Below are positions 44,692 through 53,853 of a stretch of 64,000 nt of DNA, one piece after another (positions within the stretch are counted from its first letter, which is position 1; the number at the start of each line of letters is the position of its first letter). Under the pieces are notes generated by a model. It saw nothing but the letters and a program-made list of their open reading frames with translations, was not told the DNA's origin and did not search any database. The stretch covers positions 62,001-126,000 of the forward strand of contig JAQTXB010000002.1 of assembly GCA_028688995.1 (NCBI GenBank), given 5' to 3'. Both the position numbers and the translations under genes were made by a program. This DNA comes from Aliarcobacter sp. (GTDB lineage: Bacteria > Campylobacterota > Campylobacteria > Campylobacterales > Arcobacteraceae).

Positions 44692-45735
44692 ATGAAAAAA
44701 GCCTTTATTGACCAAATTTTTCTAGGACTATTTTTATTTGTTACACTTATTGGTATAGGTGCAACTATTAGTGATAGTATGGAAGCTAGAGATAAATATT
44801 ATAATCTAAAAAAAATCACAGATGGCGCTGTTTTAACCCTTGCTAAATATTATGTAAATGTTGATGCAAATACTCTTTTGGCTGAAACTACACATCAAAA
44901 TATGCTAACACAAACTAAGTTAGGTACGGAAGTAAAAAACTCTATTACTTACACTTGGGATTTTATAAATGAACCAAACAGTGTAACAGCAACTATTTCA
45001 AACTACAAACAAGATACTTTTTGGTTTAAACTTTTTGGTTTTGCATCATTTAATTTAAATGCTGAATCAAAGGCAACAATATCATCTGTAGATTTAGATA
45101 CGGCAAAATCTCTATACTCAAGTGGAATTGCCCCATTTGCAGTAAATGACCAAAACTTTGTTATAGGTAGTAGCTTTGATATAACTTATGAATTAAGTGC
45201 GAATCTACAATTTAGTGATAAAAATACTTTTTATCCAGTAGTTACAAATTGTGATTGTGACTGTTCTTTTATTTTAAGTAATAAATTTGATTTTTCAAGT
45301 TTAGGATATGATGTGGATAGCTGTAATACAACTTCTGCTGGGTGTACAACCCATGGAGAGAGTGAATTTGGAGATTATTCGAAACTAATTGATGATGTTT
45401 ATTATTCAAATACAAGTATAAATTTCAAAAATGGAACAGCAGATACCCCTGTTTGTTTATTAGGTACCTATTTAGGAAATACAACTTCTACTTGGGGAAC
45501 ACAAATAAATCATTTATCAAGCGGTATTTTTGAGTTAATAGGCTCGAGCGGGCAAAATCTTCCCCTTGAAATGGATATTATAACCCTTGATTCTAATGCA
45601 AAAGCAAATGGAATAGTAAGAGTAAAAATTATAGGCTATGATTTTGTTACAGTAAGTAATCCTGATAATAGGTATATTACTTTAAACACACAAATTGTTC
45701 CTGCAAAAACAAAACAAATTGAATTAGTGTATTAG
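44692..45735 (+). CDS. TadG-like pseudopilin, Cys-rich
   Basis: The 347-residue protein has an N-terminal MKKAFIDQIFLGLFLFVTLI helix and an extracytoplasmic region. Its SGIAPFAVNDQNFVIGSSF part resembles TadG-type pilus proteins. The middle holds CDCDC (187-191) and further cysteines at 211, 218 and 255. It ends with RVKIIGYDFVTV and a beta-strand-rich tail. The N-terminus shares Asp-Gln-Ile with the TadE-like protein at 51911. It lies 9 bases after the peptidase gene. Role as a minor pilin or an assembly platform is inferred from context. Confidence 0.72.
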   Translation: MKKAFIDQIFLGLFLFVTLIGIGATISDSMEARDKYYNLKKITDGAVLTLAKYYVNVDANTLLAETTHQNMLTQTKLGTEVKNSITYTWDFINEPNSVTATISNYKQDTFWFKLFGFASFNLNAESKATISSVDLDTAKSLYSSGIAPFAVNDQNFVIGSSFDITYELSANLQFSDKNTFYPVVTNCDCDCSFILSNKFDFSSLGYDVDSCNTTSAGCTTHGESEFGDYSKLIDDVYYSNTSINFKNGTADTPVCLLGTYLGNTTSTWGTQINHLSSGIFELIGSSGQNLPLEMDIITLDSNAKANGIVRVKIIGYDFVTVSNPDNRYITLNTQIVPAKTKQIELVY

Positions 45736-45743
45736 GAATTATT

Positions 45744-47333
45744 ATGCAATTAGATGAATATCAAGAAAAATTAAAATTGTCTTATGAAAATAGCTTTATT
45801 AGCGAGAATATACATGAACTTGTTGAACTATTTAGTGAATTAGCAAATATAAGAAACTTGTCATATTATAAATATGAATACGAATATAATGATTTCTTTC
45901 ATAAATTTGATATATCCCTTAATAATCTTGATACGAATACTAAAAAGCAGAAAACTTATAAAATATTATTAAAAGACAAAAAAACTATTTATGGATACTT
46001 ATTAATAGAGCAAAAAATTAAATCTAATCCACTTTTGAGAAAACTTTTAGTAAAAATTGTAAAATATCTAAAAAAAGAAAAAGAAATACAAAAAAAGATA
46101 TTTGGAAACGAACTTCCATTTAATATCTATCTTTTCCATGATGAAGATTTGGATCTTTTTGCCCAAAATCTAAAATCTGGACTTGAGGGATTATTTAATG
46201 TTGATGTTACAAAAGATACCTCAATTGAAAAATACTTTGATGCATTAAAATCAAAAGAGACTAAACACATAATCATTTTTTTAGTTAATGATGAAAATAT
46301 GATTCAAAATTCTGAAGATAAAATAAAAGTTTTAAATGAATTAATAATAGTAATTGGACCAAATGATCACAAAGTTTCTATGTATTGTGGGAAACTTGGA
46401 ATTGAAAACTATATACCAATTCATGAATTTAGAGCAGAAAAACTAAAAGATATAATTCTAAGTAAAAAAAATACACTACTAAATAAAAATAAATATAGAA
46501 ATAAGATAATCGCAATAGGTGGAATTGCTGGTGGAATCGGCTCAACTACAATTGCCATGAATTTGTCAGATTTACTTAGTAAAAATCTTCCAAATAAAAA
46601 CCTTTTGTATATTGATTTATCTACAACAAAAGCTATTAGTAATCTTTTTTTAGAGAATAATCCACTTCCACAAAAAACAATTATTGATTTAATAAACTCT
46701 AATGAGTTTAATATTGAGAATAATCTTGATAATGGACTTATTAAAAAAAGAGAAAACTTTTATTGTATAACTGGTATTCAAAAACATATTGATAAAGAGT
46801 TCTTAGAAAAAGATGTATTTATTGAAAAACTACTTGATTATATCTCTTCATCAAGTGATTATTTTAATTTTATTATCATTGATACCGGAACTGCTGATGC
46901 TTCTAGTTTAAAAACTACTATTTATGATATTGTAAATGAGTTTTGGTTAATTACAGAGATGACATTACCTCATATTTCAAAATTAAAAACATTTTATTCA
47001 CTTATGAAAAGAGCTGGATTAAAAGATAAAATCTCTTTTATTGTAAATAGATATGACTCTAAAAATGCAATTTCAGTAACTGATGTAACATCTATTTTAA
47101 ATATGAATAATGAAGATAAAATACAATTTGAGAGTTTTAAAATACCAAATGATTATAATGTATTAGGTAAGTGTTGGAATTATTGTGAATTAGCTTCAAA
47201 AAACTATCCTGATTCACTTTTTATAAAAAAATTAGATTCTATTTTACAAGAGAAAAATTTTTATACTATTGAAAAGAAAAAAGAGAAAGAAAAAAGCTTC
47301 TTTTCTCAGTTCTTTAAAAAGGATAAAAATTGA
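45744..47333 (+). CDS. tadZ: TadZ/CpaE-like ParA/MinD-type ATPase
   Basis: The 529-residue protein has an N-terminal region of about 250 residues that includes a receiver-like part. A P-loop ATPase domain follows with IIAIGGIAGGIGSTTIAMNL at about 252-271 and IIIDTGTADASS. The Walker A is deviant: the usual KGGxGK[ST] reads AGGIGST, so both lysines are gone. CpaE/TadZ proteins mark the pole where the Tad machine assembles and often have such changes. The stop overlaps the tadA start by 4 bases. Confidence 0.85.
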   Translation: MQLDEYQEKLKLSYENSFISENIHELVELFSELANIRNLSYYKYEYEYNDFFHKFDISLNNLDTNTKKQKTYKILLKDKKTIYGYLLIEQKIKSNPLLRKLLVKIVKYLKKEKEIQKKIFGNELPFNIYLFHDEDLDLFAQNLKSGLEGLFNVDVTKDTSIEKYFDALKSKETKHIIIFLVNDENMIQNSEDKIKVLNELIIVIGPNDHKVSMYCGKLGIENYIPIHEFRAEKLKDIILSKKNTLLNKNKYRNKIIAIGGIAGGIGSTTIAMNLSDLLSKNLPNKNLLYIDLSTTKAISNLFLENNPLPQKTIIDLINSNEFNIENNLDNGLIKKRENFYCITGIQKHIDKEFLEKDVFIEKLLDYISSSSDYFNFIIIDTGTADASSLKTTIYDIVNEFWLITEMTLPHISKLKTFYSLMKRAGLKDKISFIVNRYDSKNAISVTDVTSILNMNNEDKIQFESFKIPNDYNVLGKCWNYCELASKNYPDSLFIKKLDSILQEKNFYTIEKKKEKEKSFFSQFFKKDKN

Positions 47334-48925
47334 GAAGTCTAAGAACTTTAATTGAAGACCAAGAACAGAATCAAATAATTCATAAAAAAGTTGAAGAAGA
47401 AATAATTGAAAATGTTGAAGTTTCAAAAGAGAAAATAGAAAAATATAAACAATATATTTCTCACTCTGAATTAGTTTTTCCCGAACTTTATCTAAATAAA
47501 GAGTTATATGAATTAGCTCTTAAAATAAATGACAGTTTTATGCTAAAACTAAAATCTGACCAAAAAATTACTAAAGAGAGTTTAGAAGAAGTACTACCTG
47601 AATATATCTTATCATTTAAAGAAACAAGAAATTTAAAAAGGGAAACTCTTGATGATATAAAAAATATGGTAATGAATAATATCATAGGATATGGCCATAT
47701 CTCAACAATATTTAATCTCACAAAAGATGGATTGAATGACGTTATTATAAATACAAAAGATTATATTGACATTATTTACAAAGGGAAAACTTCACAAACT
47801 CCCTTTACTTTTAGAAGTGAAGAAGAACTGCGAAAAATCATAGATAAAATGCTTGCTGAAAATAATAGAAAAATTGATGAAGCCCATCCAATTATTTCAA
47901 GTAAATTAAATGATGGTTCAAGGGTAGAAGTTCAAATTCCTCCAATTGCAGCTAATGATGGAAGTTGTGTAACTATTAGAAAATTTAATGAAATGCCACT
48001 ATTACTTGAGATGTTGATTGATACAGGACAAATGGATTTTAAAATGGCATATTTCTTAGTAAAAGCTGCTAAAGGAAAGTGTAATATCATAGTTTCTGGT
48101 GGAACATCAAGTGGTAAAACAACTTTTTTAAATGCAGTTACTAGATTTATTGATGAAAATGAACAATTAATGGTAATTGAAGATACAAAAGAGATGCAAC
48201 CACAAATGCCTTGTCACTCAATTAGATCTTATGAAGCAAGAATGGCAAATGAAGAGGGAAAAGGTGCAATTACCCTTGACTTTTTATTACGATCAGCACT
48301 AAGATCGAGTCCCCGAAGAATTATTGTTGGAGAGTGTAGAGGTCCTGAAATTGTTGTAATGCTAAATGCCATGAATACAGGACATCCAGGTTCAATGACA
48401 ACTGTACATGCTGATAATACAAAAGAAGCTCTTGTGAGAATTGAAAATATGTATCTAGAAGCTAGACCAACTGCAAATATAAACTTCATTAGAACTCAAA
48501 TAGTTTCAGCGGTTGATTTAATAATTCAACTTGTTAGATTCCCAGATGGAACAAGAAAAGTTATTACTGTTTCAGAAATTGAAAAAAGAATTGAAGATAA
48601 TGGTGTTGTATCTTTAAACAATATTTTTCAGTTTAAAAGAGATACAAGTGATTTGAAAAAAACAAAAGGTGAATTCCAAGTTTTATCTACTCCTACACGT
48701 ACAGTTGAACAAATGAATATGTTTGGTGTTGATATTGATAAAAGAGTTTTTGACCCAAATTTTGAGATGCCAAAATCTATGTTAATAGAAGCGCTAGAAA
48801 ATGATTTACCATCAGTAATGTGTGGATGGAAAGATTTATTTATGGACTATTTTGTAAAAAATGACCCTCAATTATTCCATAAATGGCCACACTTCCAGAA
48901 AATAAAAAAGGTTGATAATGGATGA
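47330..48925 (+). CDS. tadA: TadA/CpaF secretion ATPase
   Basis: The 531-residue protein powers pilus assembly at the inner membrane. It has the GspE/CpaF-type core: Walker A SGGTSSGKTTFLNAV at about 257-271, the Asp box EDTKEMQPQMP, Walker B SSPRRIIVGECRGPE, and the His box MTTVHADNTKEALVRIENM. The N-terminal region GYGHISTIFNLTKDGLNDVI is also CpaF-like. The start is TTG at 47330 with AAAAAGGA upstream, overlapping the TadZ stop. It precedes tadB. Confidence 0.96.
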   Translation: MRSLRTLIEDQEQNQIIHKKVEEEIIENVEVSKEKIEKYKQYISHSELVFPELYLNKELYELALKINDSFMLKLKSDQKITKESLEEVLPEYILSFKETRNLKRETLDDIKNMVMNNIIGYGHISTIFNLTKDGLNDVIINTKDYIDIIYKGKTSQTPFTFRSEEELRKIIDKMLAENNRKIDEAHPIISSKLNDGSRVEVQIPPIAANDGSCVTIRKFNEMPLLLEMLIDTGQMDFKMAYFLVKAAKGKCNIIVSGGTSSGKTTFLNAVTRFIDENEQLMVIEDTKEMQPQMPCHSIRSYEARMANEEGKGAITLDFLLRSALRSSPRRIIVGECRGPEIVVMLNAMNTGHPGSMTTVHADNTKEALVRIENMYLEARPTANINFIRTQIVSAVDLIIQLVRFPDGTRKVITVSEIEKRIEDNGVVSLNNIFQFKRDTSDLKKTKGEFQVLSTPTRTVEQMNMFGVDIDKRVFDPNFEMPKSMLIEALENDLPSVMCGWKDLFMDYFVKNDPQLFHKWPHFQKIKKVDNG

Positions 48926-49847
48926 TAATTTATTTATATTCTTTATAATTGTTATTCCTATTTTATTTGTTTTATTTGCAATAAATATGTATCTATTTTA
49001 TTCAAAACTAAAACTAAAAAGAGTAATAATAAATACTCTTTCAAGTACAAATAGCAAAATTATTGATAAAAATAGAGTAGAACATGTATCAACAAAAAAT
49101 AGTAGTTTCCTTACAAAAAAACTAAATTATGCTGGTTTTAGTATGAAAGGTGCTGAATTCTCTTTCGTTTTAATAAGCATTACTTTTGGTGTATTAATTA
49201 GCTTTTTTATCTATTTTATTGCCCAATCAAAAGTTATCTTTGTTTTTACATGTTTAATCTTTTCCTTTTTCCCTTATCTATTTTTAGTTAAATTAATTAA
49301 AACTAGAGAAGAAGAGTTTAATACAAATCTAAAAGCAATGATTGATAAAGTTACAAGTATGATGAAAAGTGGTGTAGGATTTGAACAAGCACTAAAAAAA
49401 TCCATCATAACTTGTAAATCAAAACTTACTCAAGATGTTTTTAATATCTATATAAATGAAAAAGCTATTATTGGTGAAGATAAATGTTTTGAAAAAATGT
49501 TTGATATTATCGAATCAAAAGAGTTAAGAATATTTTATCTTACTATTTCAATAGGAAGAAAATCAGGTGGAAAGTTTTCTAATACACTAGATACTTTAAG
49601 AAAAACTCTACAAGACCAAGGTGAAATAAAACAGGAAATTACCTCTTCAACAAAAGAGATAAGAGTAGGAACTTATATGATTATAGGTTTAATTGTTTTT
49701 ACATACATTATGATGAATAATGCACTAAACAACTCTTTAAATGCTCACTTCTTTGGAAGTGATGTTGGAAAGATTCAAATGTTTTTCATATCACTTTGGG
49801 TTGCTTTTGGTATTTTTATAAATAATTTATTAACAAAGATAAAATAA
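48918..49847 (+). CDS. tadB: TadB inner-membrane platform protein (type II secretion F family)
   Basis: The protein of 309 residues begins at the ATG at 48918, six bases after AAAAAAGG; an upstream TTG at 48912 lies directly against that ribosome site and is less likely. It has an N-terminal helix, two helices near 83-120, the T2SSF core (LKAMIDKVTSMMKSGVGFEQAL, then LTISIGRKSGGKFSNTLDTL) and C-terminal helices. It overlaps tadA by 8 bases and tadC by one. It forms the membrane platform with TadC. Confidence 0.92.
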   Translation: MDDNLFIFFIIVIPILFVLFAINMYLFYSKLKLKRVIINTLSSTNSKIIDKNRVEHVSTKNSSFLTKKLNYAGFSMKGAEFSFVLISITFGVLISFFIYFIAQSKVIFVFTCLIFSFFPYLFLVKLIKTREEEFNTNLKAMIDKVTSMMKSGVGFEQALKKSIITCKSKLTQDVFNIYINEKAIIGEDKCFEKMFDIIESKELRIFYLTISIGRKSGGKFSNTLDTLRKTLQDQGEIKQEITSSTKEIRVGTYMIIGLIVFTYIMMNNALNNSLNAHFFGSDVGKIQMFFISLWVAFGIFINNLLTKIK

Positions 49848-50686
49848 TGAATAATGATTTATTAATATATATTTTAACTCCTATTTTAATAGCTATTTTA
49901 ATAATTGCAGTTTTATTACTAATACAAAGAAAAGAGCAACAAAAAAATATTATTCTTTTATCTCAATTTGATAATAAAACTATAATTGACCAACAAAAAA
50001 ATAAGAAAAGTGAAAATAATGATTTCACAATGAAATTAATTCAATCTGGAATCACATACAAAGAGTACACAGAAGCTAGACTTCTTTTTGCTCTTATTGG
50101 AATAGTAATAATGTCTGCATTACCTTTTTTCTTCTCTCTAACTGTTGGGATTATCTCTGTTGTTATTGGAATCTTATGTATTATTTTTGGTGGTGAAATA
50201 TATCTTAGTATCTCTAAATCTGAAAGAGTCGAAAAAATAAATAGAGATTTAGGTGTTTTTTTAGATTTGGTAAATGTAATACTTGAAGCAGGAGGAAGTT
50301 TAAAAAATGCTTTTTTTGAAGTATCAAAAAGATCAGTTGGAATAATAGACCCAGAACTTATAAAAGAGATTAGTATTTTAGAGTATGAAATGACAAATTA
50401 TTCAACAAAAGTTGCCTATGAAAATCTAAAAACTAGAGTTGATAGCAGAGATGTAGATAAAATAGTTGATTTCTTAATACTAAGTGAAGAAACTGGTATT
50501 GGAGTAAAAAATATTTTTACAATGCAATCAGAAGAGATGAGAAAAGAGAGATTTTATCAAATAAAAGGAAAAGTAAATACTTTAAATATGTATTTAATGT
50601 TAATTATTTTTCTTTTTGTTTTACCAGCACTTGCCGCTTTTATAATATTCCCAATTATGGGTGGCACTTTAACCGTGGGAGTATAA
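49847..50686 (+). CDS. tadC: TadC inner-membrane platform protein (type II secretion F family)
   Basis: The 279-residue protein has the same fold as TadB but is shorter: an N-terminal helix, a helix pair near 72-105, then NRDLGVFLDLVNVILEAGGS, FLILSEETGIGVKNIFTMQS, and C-terminal helices ending in a membrane hairpin with PALAAFIIFPIMGG. It starts on the last base of tadB and is followed 17 bases later by the CpaB gene. Confidence 0.92.
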   Translation: MNNDLLIYILTPILIAILIIAVLLLIQRKEQQKNIILLSQFDNKTIIDQQKNKKSENNDFTMKLIQSGITYKEYTEARLLFALIGIVIMSALPFFFSLTVGIISVVIGILCIIFGGEIYLSISKSERVEKINRDLGVFLDLVNVILEAGGSLKNAFFEVSKRSVGIIDPELIKEISILEYEMTNYSTKVAYENLKTRVDSRDVDKIVDFLILSEETGIGVKNIFTMQSEEMRKERFYQIKGKVNTLNMYLMLIIFLFVLPALAAFIIFPIMGGTLTVGV

Positions 50687-50703
50687 ATTAAAAAGGATGA
50701 ATT

Positions 50704-51918
50704 ATGCAAATAAATAAGCAGTTGATTGCTATTATAATCTTAGCTTCGCTTCTATTTTCAGCAATTGGTGCAGCTTTGTTTTTCTTCAAGAAAAATCAGC
50801 AAACACAAAAAGCTAAAAGTGAATTAGTAACTATCTTTATAGCTAAAGAGGATATTCAAAAAGATACTCTTTTAACAATTGAGAATCTTGCTCAAACAAC
50901 TATTGCAAAAGAGTATGTTTTAAATACTCCTTTGACTAAAGAGGAAATTATTGGTAAATATACTAATGAGAAGATTTACAAACATGAGATTTTCTTAAAA
51001 GAAAAACTCGATACTCAAATTGTAAAAGAAGAGAAAAAGATTTTAGATTTCAAAAAAAGTTCTTACAATATGAAATTTGAAATATTCAAAAATCCAAATT
51101 ATGCATTAGTTCAAGGGGAATATATAAATATTATCTCTGTTTTTCCTATTGATGGTTATGATGAAAAAGGACGATTTAATAACTTTGAAGTTGAATATGT
51201 TGCAAGTAATTTAAAAGTTCTAGGATTTATTAGAAATGGTAAACATGAATCTGCAAGTATTACAAAACAACCTGTAAAAAAAATTGTAGATAAAAAAACA
51301 GTTGAAGTAATTGAAGATGTTAAATCTGATGAAATTATCCTTGATATTGATTTAGATGTTTTATTAAAATTAACACAAAATTATAATAAAGGTAATCAAC
51401 TTTGGATGGTAAAAATTGCTTATGATGAAACTAAAGAGAATACTCCAAATCAAAATAATCAAGAAGAGATGAAAAATGAAGTAAAAGCTGCTGCTTCAAG
51501 TGCTGCTGCTTCAATGACAAAAGTAAATCAACCAGTTGATCAATCTATTAAATATAAATTTAGATTATATAGTTCAGATGTAACTGTCCTTACGCAAAGT
51601 GCTGCCATTGATTATGCAAATGATGTAAACAAAGAGAAATCAAAAATCAAAAATGTTGAAATTGCAGTTGATTCAAATAAAATTTGTTCACAAATAAAAG
51701 ACAAATTTATTGTTGGAAATGCAAATAGTTTTTATATTAGATCAGAGCCATCAAAAGATTCTCAGAATAAATCACTTTTATATAGAAACATAATTATTCC
51801 TTACACTGAAAAACAAGAAGATTGGTATAAAACTTGTGATGGAAGATATGTTCATCAAAGTGTAGTAAATGAAGTTGACTTATCTTTTATCCAATCAAAA
51901 TTAGGTAAATATGAATAA
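50704..51918 (+). CDS. RcpC/CpaB-like pilus assembly protein with a C-terminal SH3-like domain
   Basis: The 404-residue protein has an N-terminal helix (about 8-29), then a SAF-type domain with IFIAKEDIQKDTLLTIENL. A beta-rich CpaB region and an Ala/Ser-rich linker (KAAASSAAASM) follow. The last 75 residues read like a bacterial SH3 domain (GNANSFYIRSEPS, then YTEKQEDWYKTCDGRYVH), with two cysteines. CpaB works with the secretin in the periplasm; an SH3-like domain could bind peptidoglycan. The stop overlaps the next gene by 8 bases. Confidence 0.82.
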   Translation: MQINKQLIAIIILASLLFSAIGAALFFFKKNQQTQKAKSELVTIFIAKEDIQKDTLLTIENLAQTTIAKEYVLNTPLTKEEIIGKYTNEKIYKHEIFLKEKLDTQIVKEEKKILDFKKSSYNMKFEIFKNPNYALVQGEYINIISVFPIDGYDEKGRFNNFEVEYVASNLKVLGFIRNGKHESASITKQPVKKIVDKKTVEVIEDVKSDEIILDIDLDVLLKLTQNYNKGNQLWMVKIAYDETKENTPNQNNQEEMKNEVKAAASSAAASMTKVNQPVDQSIKYKFRLYSSDVTVLTQSAAIDYANDVNKEKSKIKNVEIAVDSNKICSQIKDKFIVGNANSFYIRSEPSKDSQNKSLLYRNIIIPYTEKQEDWYKTCDGRYVHQSVVNEVDLSFIQSKLGKYE

Positions 51919-52336
51919 TTCAAATATGAAAAAAGCAGTAATTGATCAAATAATATTATGGATAGTATTATTTACAATATTTGTAAGTTTTTTATTTTTT
52001 ATAATAGATTATTCAAATGCTGTAAAAGTAAAAGATAATACAGATGCAATTGCTGATTATATAGGAAGAATGGTTGCCCTTGATAAAAATGAAGCAGATA
52101 TTATAACAGGAGTAAATGGAGTAAAAGATGATTATTTTACTCCTGCTCAAGTTGCAGATTTAGTTTGCACAACTGATAGTGCTATTTCAAATCATCAGGT
52201 AATAATAAATGTTTATACTACTATTGTAAATAGTTTTCTTCCTGTAGTACAGAATAATATTCACTCTAAAACTGTAGTTTTTAATGAAAGTAGTGAAAGT
52301 CAAAGAGAGTGTTCAATAACACTTTCATTTAATTAG
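51911..52336 (+). CDS. TadE-like minor pilin
   Basis: The 141-residue protein has an N-terminus MKKAVIDQIILWIVLFTIF that closely matches the TadG-like protein (MKKAFIDQIFLGLFLFVTLI). The extracytoplasmic part holds two cysteines (in DLVCTTD and SQRECSI) that could pair. The start at 51911 is supported by TTAGG five bases before; MKKA begins five codons later and is also possible. It lies between CpaB and the secretin. A minor-pilin role is inferred from motif and place. Confidence 0.72.
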   Translation: MNNSNMKKAVIDQIILWIVLFTIFVSFLFFIIDYSNAVKVKDNTDAIADYIGRMVALDKNEADIITGVNGVKDDYFTPAQVADLVCTTDSAISNHQVIINVYTTIVNSFLPVVQNNIHSKTVVFNESSESQRECSITLSFN

Positions 52337-52345
52337 GAGATTTAT

Positions 52346-53797
52346 ATGAATTTATTTAAAATATTGGTTAGTTTATTATCAATTATCAGCTTTTGTTTTT
52401 CTACACAGTTAGTTCAAAAAGATTTAAATGAGAATATTTTCTCAATAAACAAAGGTTCTTTCAAAGTAGTTGAATTTGACAAAATGATTAAAAATATAAA
52501 AGTTAGTAATGAAGCAAATATTGAAATTGATTTTATTGATGATAATACAAAACCTCTTCATGCAATAAAAATATTTGCAAAAGAAGTTGGAACAGGAAAT
52601 ATTTTAGTTACATTTATTGACAATACTACAATGCATGTGAATATTAATATAGTTGAAAACTTATTAAATATTATTACTGTTGCGAAACAAATTAGTCCAA
52701 ATATTGAAATTTCTCAAACAAATGGAAAAGTAATTCTAAAAGGTAGTGTTCAAAATCAAAAAGAAAAAGCTAAAATTTTAGATTTATTTGAAAAATCTGG
52801 TATTGATTTAACAAAGGATTTAGTTGATTTATTAAATCTTGAAAACCCAGATAAAATGATTAGAATAAAACTTTTTGCAGTTGAAGTTAATAATAACAAA
52901 GGTTTAGATTTAAAAAATAATTGGTTGTTTAATTTCCAAAACTATACAACTAGCTATGGCTCAACTAGTGTAATTACACCAACTAAAGGAAAATTATCAG
53001 GCTATACTCCTGCTATTGCTAATGCAATTGAAAATCCTGTAACATTAACTGGAGGATTAACTGCTGCTGCAAACTATTTAGGAAATGGTTTTAATACTGG
53101 ACTTGTATTAAATTATCTATCAAGCAAAGGAGTTGCAAATATTCTTGATGAAACTACATTATTAACTTTAGAAGATCAAGATGCAAGTTTTCATGCAGGT
53201 GGCACAATATATTTAAAAATATCAACTACAACTAGTCAAGGTGTTCCAACTACAGAAGTTAGAAATATAAATTATGGTTTACAACTTGATATAAGAGCTA
53301 AAAATATTGTTAACAATGATTATGTTAGTTTAGATATTAATACAAAATCAACACAAATTGACTGGACAAATACAGTTGATGGAATTCCTAGTTTTACAGA
53401 AAAATCTATTAAAACAAATGTTATTATTGGAAACCAATCTACAATTGTTTTAGGTGGATTAATTAGTAGTAGCAGTTCTCAAGATATTGATAAAATTCCA
53501 CTTCTTGGCGATATTCCTATTTTAGGTGCATTATTTACAAGTAAAGCATTTAAAGAAGGAAAAAGTGAACTTGTATTTTTCATAACTCCTGAAATTGTTG
53601 ATCCAAAAGGTAATAATCAAATTGAAAAGTTAAACACTAAATCTAGTTTTACAAAAGAGCTTGAAGTAAATCAACAAGAACAAAAGATTGAAGAAAAACC
53701 TAAAGTAATAATTCAAGAAAAAGAAGTAAAAACTCCAACAGAAACAGATTCAAGAAGTGAGCATGAAAAAAGAGTAAAAGAGATTTTAGGAAACTAA
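52346..53797 (+). CDS. RcpA/CpaC-like outer-membrane secretin of the Tad pilus
   Basis: The 483-residue protein has a signal peptide ending near FCFST and a periplasmic N-terminal domain with a BON-like part (IEISQTNGKVILKGSVQNQ). The secretin core has the conserved LDEPNL-type region (LDETTLLTLEDQDASFHAGG) and the C-terminal VLGGLISS, PLLGDIPILGALF and ELVFFITPEIVDP. A Lys/Glu-rich tail follows. It is the last gene of the locus. It has no separate pilotin nearby, and tadD, tadF and rcpB are not seen. Confidence 0.9.
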   Translation: MNLFKILVSLLSIISFCFSTQLVQKDLNENIFSINKGSFKVVEFDKMIKNIKVSNEANIEIDFIDDNTKPLHAIKIFAKEVGTGNILVTFIDNTTMHVNINIVENLLNIITVAKQISPNIEISQTNGKVILKGSVQNQKEKAKILDLFEKSGIDLTKDLVDLLNLENPDKMIRIKLFAVEVNNNKGLDLKNNWLFNFQNYTTSYGSTSVITPTKGKLSGYTPAIANAIENPVTLTGGLTAAANYLGNGFNTGLVLNYLSSKGVANILDETTLLTLEDQDASFHAGGTIYLKISTTTSQGVPTTEVRNINYGLQLDIRAKNIVNNDYVSLDINTKSTQIDWTNTVDGIPSFTEKSIKTNVIIGNQSTIVLGGLISSSSSQDIDKIPLLGDIPILGALFTSKAFKEGKSELVFFITPEIVDPKGNNQIEKLNTKSSFTKELEVNQQEQKIEEKPKVIIQEKEVKTPTETDSRSEHEKRVKEILGN

Positions 53798-53798
53798 A

Positions 53799-53826
53799 AA
53801 TTTAAGAGCCAATAAGCTCTTAAATT
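53799..53826 (-). terminator. Hairpin between the Tad locus and dxs
   Basis: AATTTAAGAGC (53799-53809) pairs perfectly with GCTCTTAAATT (53816-53826). On the minus strand it is followed by a TTTTT run, so it best serves dxs, but it lies 2 bases after the secretin stop and may act on both strands. A second small hairpin ACAAAA/TTTTGT follows at 53827-53839. Confidence 0.75.
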
Positions 53827-53853
53827 ACAAAAGTTTTGTTAAATTATTAACTA

